DNA of 8,059 nucleotides from assembly GCA_947381875.1 (NCBI GenBank), contig CANCXY010000155.1, forward strand, positions 1 through 8,059, given 5' to 3'. Positions 5,526-8,059 of this stretch are shown here, piece by piece (position 1 is the stretch's first letter; every line of letters begins with the position of its first letter). Both the position numbers and the translations under genes were made by a program. The stretch comes from an uncultured Clostridia bacterium (lineage in GTDB: Bacteria > Bacillota > Clostridia > Oscillospirales > Ruminococcaceae). Under the pieces are notes generated by a model. The model saw nothing but the letters and a program-made list of their open reading frames with translations. It ran no database searches and was not told the DNA's origin.

Positions 5526-5659
5526 GGCGCAAAAATGTAATTTTTGCGCCATGATGGGATTCCAAAGGGACTGCGTCCCTTTGGCGGAGTCCAGAGGCAG
5601 CGCCTCTGGCAGGATTCCAAAGGGCAGCGCCCTTTGGGCAGGTTCGGGCGGCAGCCCGA
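5526..5659 (+). repeat. Hairpin array D
   Basis: Five consecutive palindromes: head 5526-5550 (arms GGCGCAAAAAT, loop GTA), 5562-5584 (arms CCAAAGGGAC, loop TGC), 5591-5609 (arms CCAGAGGC, loop AGC), 5617-5637 (arms CCAAAGGGC, loop AGC) and tail 5644-5659 (TCGGGC-GGCA-GCCCGA). It is the most complete copy of the family in the window and points into the DUF2264 gene, ending just before its ribosome binding site. Bases 5551-5637 equal the reverse complement of 439-525 with no mismatch. Confidence 0.95.
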
Positions 5660-5679
5660 TTGTAAAGGGGGAAATTGCG

Positions 5680-7383
5680 ATGCTGCATACAAAACAGGAT
5701 TATCAGGCGTTCATGCACACACTGTTGGACCCGCTGAAACCGCTCTACAGTACAGGCGGCGCGCGTCTGCGCATTGGCGGTGCGGGCGTGACGTATCATA
5801 TCGACGCCATTGAATTGGAAGCCTTTTCCCGGCCGCTCTGGGCGCTCGTGCCGTTCTGGATGGGCGGCGGGCATGATGAGGAATGGGAAAACATCTACCG
5901 CCGGGGCCTCGCCAATGGCACCGACCCGAAACACCCTGAATATTGGGGCGGATTTTCGGACTATGACCAGCGCTTTGTGGAAATGGCCGCCATTGCCTGC
6001 GGCCTGCTGTTCGCGCCCGATATACTCTGGACGCCGCAGCCCGCGCGCGCAAAGGAGAATATTGCCCGCTGGCTGAACGCCATCAATGAATATATCATCC
6101 CGGACTGTAACTGGCAGTTCTTCCGCGTGCTTGTGAACCTGGCGCTGAAAAAACACGGTATGCCTTACAGCCCCGAAAAGCTGGCGGAGAGCCTCGAAAA
6201 AGCCGAGAGCTACTACGTTGGCGGCGGATGGTACAGGGACGGCGCGTCCAGTCAGAAGGACTATTACATCCCCTTCGCCATGCAGTACTACGGCCTTGTC
6301 TACGCCCGCGCCATGGACGCCGAGGACCCCGCCCGCGCCCAGACCTACCGCGCCCGCGCCGCCGAATTTGCCAAAGATTTCCTCTATTGGTTCGACGAAA
6401 ACGGCGCGGCCCTGCCCTATGGCCGTTCGCTCACCTACCGTTTCGGGCAGGCGGCGTTCTGGCCCGCGTGCCTGTTTGCGGGCGTGGAAACCTACCCGCT
6501 GAGCGTGGTAAAAGGCATCCTCTCCCGCCACTTTGACTACTGGATGCGGCAGGATATGTTTGACCGCGATGGCATCCTCACCGTAGGTTATGCCTACCCC
6601 AATTTGATTATGGCCGAGCGCTACAACGCGCCGGGAAGCCCGTATTGGGGCATGAAAAGTTTTATCGTGCTGGCCCTGCCGGACGATCATCCTTTCTGGA
6701 CAGCCGAGGCAGCGCCTCTGCCGCCGATGGAACCGCTGCACGCCATCCCCCACGCTGATATGATCGTCCAGCGCCGCGCGGGCGATGTAATCGCCTACCC
6801 GGCGGGCGTCTGTGAGCGGTACGGGCACGGGCATGTGCCAGAGAAATATGGGAAATTCGCCTATTCTACGCGCTTTGGCTTCTCCTGCGCGCGCAGTCAG
6901 ATTGTGTTGCATGAGAACTGCCCGGACAGCATGCTTGCGTTCGTTATCGACGGTTCGGATTACGTCTTTGTGCGCGAGGCCAGCGAGACATGGGAAGTGC
7001 GCGCGGACAGCGTAGTCAGCACATGGTCGCCCTTCCCCGGTATCCGCGTGCGCACGCAGATCACCCCCACCGCGACGGGCCATACCCGCCGCCATGAAAT
7101 CGAGAGCGATTACGCCTGCACCGCCTACGATTGCGGCTTCGCCGTGGAGAAGTTCACGCCCGATTTCGCCCAGTCGGCGGACGCACACTCCGCCGCCGTG
7201 CGCGGCGGCGGGTGTACCTGTACTGTGCGCGGAGGCGAGGGCTGCTTTGTCGGCGCGGACCCGAATACGAATGTGCTGTACCGCAACACGGAGATTCCCG
7301 CGGTGAAGTATCGCGTGGAAAAGGGAAAGACGGTGTTGGAAACGCGGGTGGAGACACAGACGGAGGAAGGGGAAAGAGGATAG
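5680..7383 (+). CDS. DUF2264 (COG4289) protein, probable cytoplasmic uronide-active glycoside hydrolase
   Basis: A 567-residue protein without signal peptide or membrane segment. It carries the marks I associate with DUF2264: LEAFSRPLW (46-54), an aromatic-rich helical half with NWQFFRVLVNLAL (144-156), GGGWYRDG (181-188), DYYIPFAMQYYG (194-205), PYGRSLTYRFG (246-256) and PYWGMKSF (321-328), then a beta-rich C-terminal half from about 360 with KYGKFAYSTRFGFS (389-402). An alpha/alpha-barrel followed by a beta-domain is the expected fold. I recall DUF2264 members being placed in CAZy GH154 as beta-glucuronidases, but cannot confirm it here. The start at 5680 is supported by AAAGGGGG 8 nt upstream; an in-frame ATG pair at 5551 would translate array D and has no binding site. 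Pairing with GH88 suggests action on saturated uronosyl ends of the same oligosaccharide. The short C-terminus (TEEGERG) is charged and probably disordered. Confidence 0.85.
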   Translation: MLHTKQDYQAFMHTLLDPLKPLYSTGGARLRIGGAGVTYHIDAIELEAFSRPLWALVPFWMGGGHDEEWENIYRRGLANGTDPKHPEYWGGFSDYDQRFVEMAAIACGLLFAPDILWTPQPARAKENIARWLNAINEYIIPDCNWQFFRVLVNLALKKHGMPYSPEKLAESLEKAESYYVGGGWYRDGASSQKDYYIPFAMQYYGLVYARAMDAEDPARAQTYRARAAEFAKDFLYWFDENGAALPYGRSLTYRFGQAAFWPACLFAGVETYPLSVVKGILSRHFDYWMRQDMFDRDGILTVGYAYPNLIMAERYNAPGSPYWGMKSFIVLALPDDHPFWTAEAAPLPPMEPLHAIPHADMIVQRRAGDVIAYPAGVCERYGHGHVPEKYGKFAYSTRFGFSCARSQIVLHENCPDSMLAFVIDGSDYVFVREASETWEVRADSVVSTWSPFPGIRVRTQITPTATGHTRRHEIESDYACTAYDCGFAVEKFTPDFAQSADAHSAAVRGGGCTCTVRGGEGCFVGADPNTNVLYRNTEIPAVKYRVEKGKTVLETRVETQTEEGERG

Positions 7384-7392
7384 GAAAATGGA

Positions 7393-7407
7393 TGGCCCGC
7401 CGGGCCA
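7393..7407. terminator. Weak hairpin between convergent genes
   Basis: TGGCCC-GCC-GGGCCA is a perfect 6-bp stem 9 nt after the DUF2264 stop. No T-run follows on either strand, so a terminator role is uncertain. The remaining intergenic bases to 7467 contain no recognisable gene; base composition turns AT-rich from about 7409. Confidence 0.35.
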
Positions 7408-7467
7408 GTTGCAATAGTTGTACCCTTTACAAAAGTCAGAAAATTAGAAAGCACTTCCTGCTCAAGG

Positions 7468-8059
7468 TCAATCGTTTTGCTGAATTATTTTGATTGTATC
7501 AACGCATACCGCCTCAATTTCCGCAGCGTATTGATCGCATAATTCCTGCGATTCATGCTCTACCATGACCCTTACAATATCTTCTATGCCAGAGGGGCGC
7601 AAAACGACGCGCCCTTTTTCTCCCATTGCGCTTTTTACTCGCTCTACCTCGCGTTTTACACACATATTCTCGACAACCTCACGCTTATATTTTGTAATTA
7701 CGTTTCTGCAAACATGAGGATATTTTTTCATTTCTCCTGCGATAGATGATAATTTTTTCTTGGTGGAGGATAAGACGTTCAAAATCATAATGGCAGATAA
7801 TATCCCGTCTCCTGTTGTCGCGTAATCTTTGAATATGATATGCCCTACATTTTCTCCGCCTAACGCATAATCATGTTTTTTCATGTATTGATATACTGCC
7901 CTATCGCCAACCGCTGTCAATTCGCAGTTTATCCCGACTTTTTTCAGGGAATGTACCAGCCCGATATTTGTCATGAGGGTTCCAACAACGGTGTTGCCCT
8001 TCAATCGGTTATTGGCATCTAAATAACGAGCCAATACATATAAAAGCTGATCGCCGTCT
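7468..8059 (-). CDS. glmM: Phosphoglucosamine mutase-like phosphohexomutase, C-terminal part (5' end outside window)
   Basis: GlmM converts glucosamine-6-phosphate to glucosamine-1-phosphate for UDP-GlcNAc synthesis. The visible 196 codons cover domains 3 and 4: DGDQLLYVLARYL (reading in from the window edge), NTVVGTLMTNIGL, VGDRAVYQYM, the sugar loop GGENVGHIIF, TTGDGILSAIMIL, AGEMKKYPHV, and the phosphate loop RPSGIEDIVRVMVE. The catalytic serine and the metal-binding DGD loop lie upstream, outside the window. Both visible substrate loops differ from the usual GlmM sequences (GGEQSGH and RPSGTEP as I know them), so this may be a divergent paralogue. It is convergent with the hydrolase gene and clearly AT-richer than the rest of the window, pointing to a different history. 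No frameshift or internal stop is seen. Confidence 0.85.
   Translation of the reverse strand, partial: DGDQLLYVLARYLDANNRLKGNTVVGTLMTNIGLVHSLKKVGINCELTAVGDRAVYQYMKKHDYALGGENVGHIIFKDYATTGDGILSAIMILNVLSSTKKKLSSIAGEMKKYPHVCRNVITKYKREVVENMCVKREVERVKSAMGEKGRVVLRPSGIEDIVRVMVEHESQELCDQYAAEIEAVCVDTIKIIQQND

Noticed and set aside
5431..5679. Upstream in-frame starts for the DUF2264 protein
   Set aside because: They lie inside GH88 or array D without a ribosome binding site; the ATG at 5680 follows AAAGGGGG at 8 nt.
4220..5692. Long minus-strand open frame opposite GH88
   Set aside because: Antisense of a clearly recognised gene and of array D; no motif, no ribosome binding site noted.
5497..7188. 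Long minus-strand open frame opposite the DUF2264 gene
   Set aside because: Shadow frame produced by high G+C; the plus-strand frame has clear family motifs.
7388..7420. Nine-codon frame after the DUF2264 gene (ATG at 7388 to TAG)
   Set aside because: An AGGA-like purine stretch precedes it, but it is too short, overlaps the hairpin at 7393-7407 and has no support beyond chance.

Overview
The window looks like an accessory carbohydrate-use locus from a gut-type, GC-rich low-G+C-phylum Clostridia member (Oscillospiraceae/Ruminococcaceae-like). The basis is a lipoprotein-type ABC sugar transporter with no dedicated ATPase, AGGAGG-type ribosome binding sites, frequent TTG/GTG starts, and stacked intergenic palindromes that I recall, without being able to check, from that family. 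Bases 1-51 are not genomic: they are an Illumina P7 adapter with index, so the left edge is a contig end.

Layout: (1) 52-366, minus: the N-terminus of a one-pass membrane sensor (YesM-like kinase or YesS-like AraC protein), cut off by the adapter. (2) 367-783: a divergent intergenic region with hairpin array A, two inverted repeats and candidate promoters for both directions. (3) 784-4082, plus: substrate-binding lipoprotein and two permeases of a CUT1-type ABC importer; array B lies between the binding protein and the first permease. (4) 4083-4336: a strong terminator, array C in reverse orientation, and an extended -10 promoter. (5) 4337-5506: a GH88 unsaturated glucuronyl hydrolase. (6) 5507-5679: array D. 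(7) 5680-7383: a DUF2264 (COG4289) protein, probably a uronide-active glycoside hydrolase. (8) 7468-8059, minus: the C-terminal part of a phosphoglucosamine-mutase-like enzyme, visibly AT-richer than the rest and with changed substrate loops.

How it probably works (inference): the membrane sensor detects an extracellular oligosaccharide and activates the transporter; the importer, borrowing a shared MsmK-type ATPase, brings in uronic-acid oligosaccharides; the cytoplasmic GH88 removes 4,5-unsaturated uronic acid from the non-reducing end, and the DUF2264 enzyme may act on saturated uronosyl ends. No polysaccharide lyase and no secreted enzyme is visible, so the locus looks like a scavenging system for lyase products made elsewhere.

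The most unusual element is non-coding: four polar arrays of back-to-back perfect hairpins with mostly 3-nt loops, in a conserved order (variable head hairpin, CCAAAGGG hairpin, CCAGAGG hairpin, third hairpin, and usually a CGGGC tail hairpin). They fill the four long intergenic gaps of the locus. Three point into the start of the next gene; one faces the other way against a terminator. Arrays A and D share 87 identical bases in inverted orientation, while their head hairpins differ by a symmetric one-base-pair lengthening.
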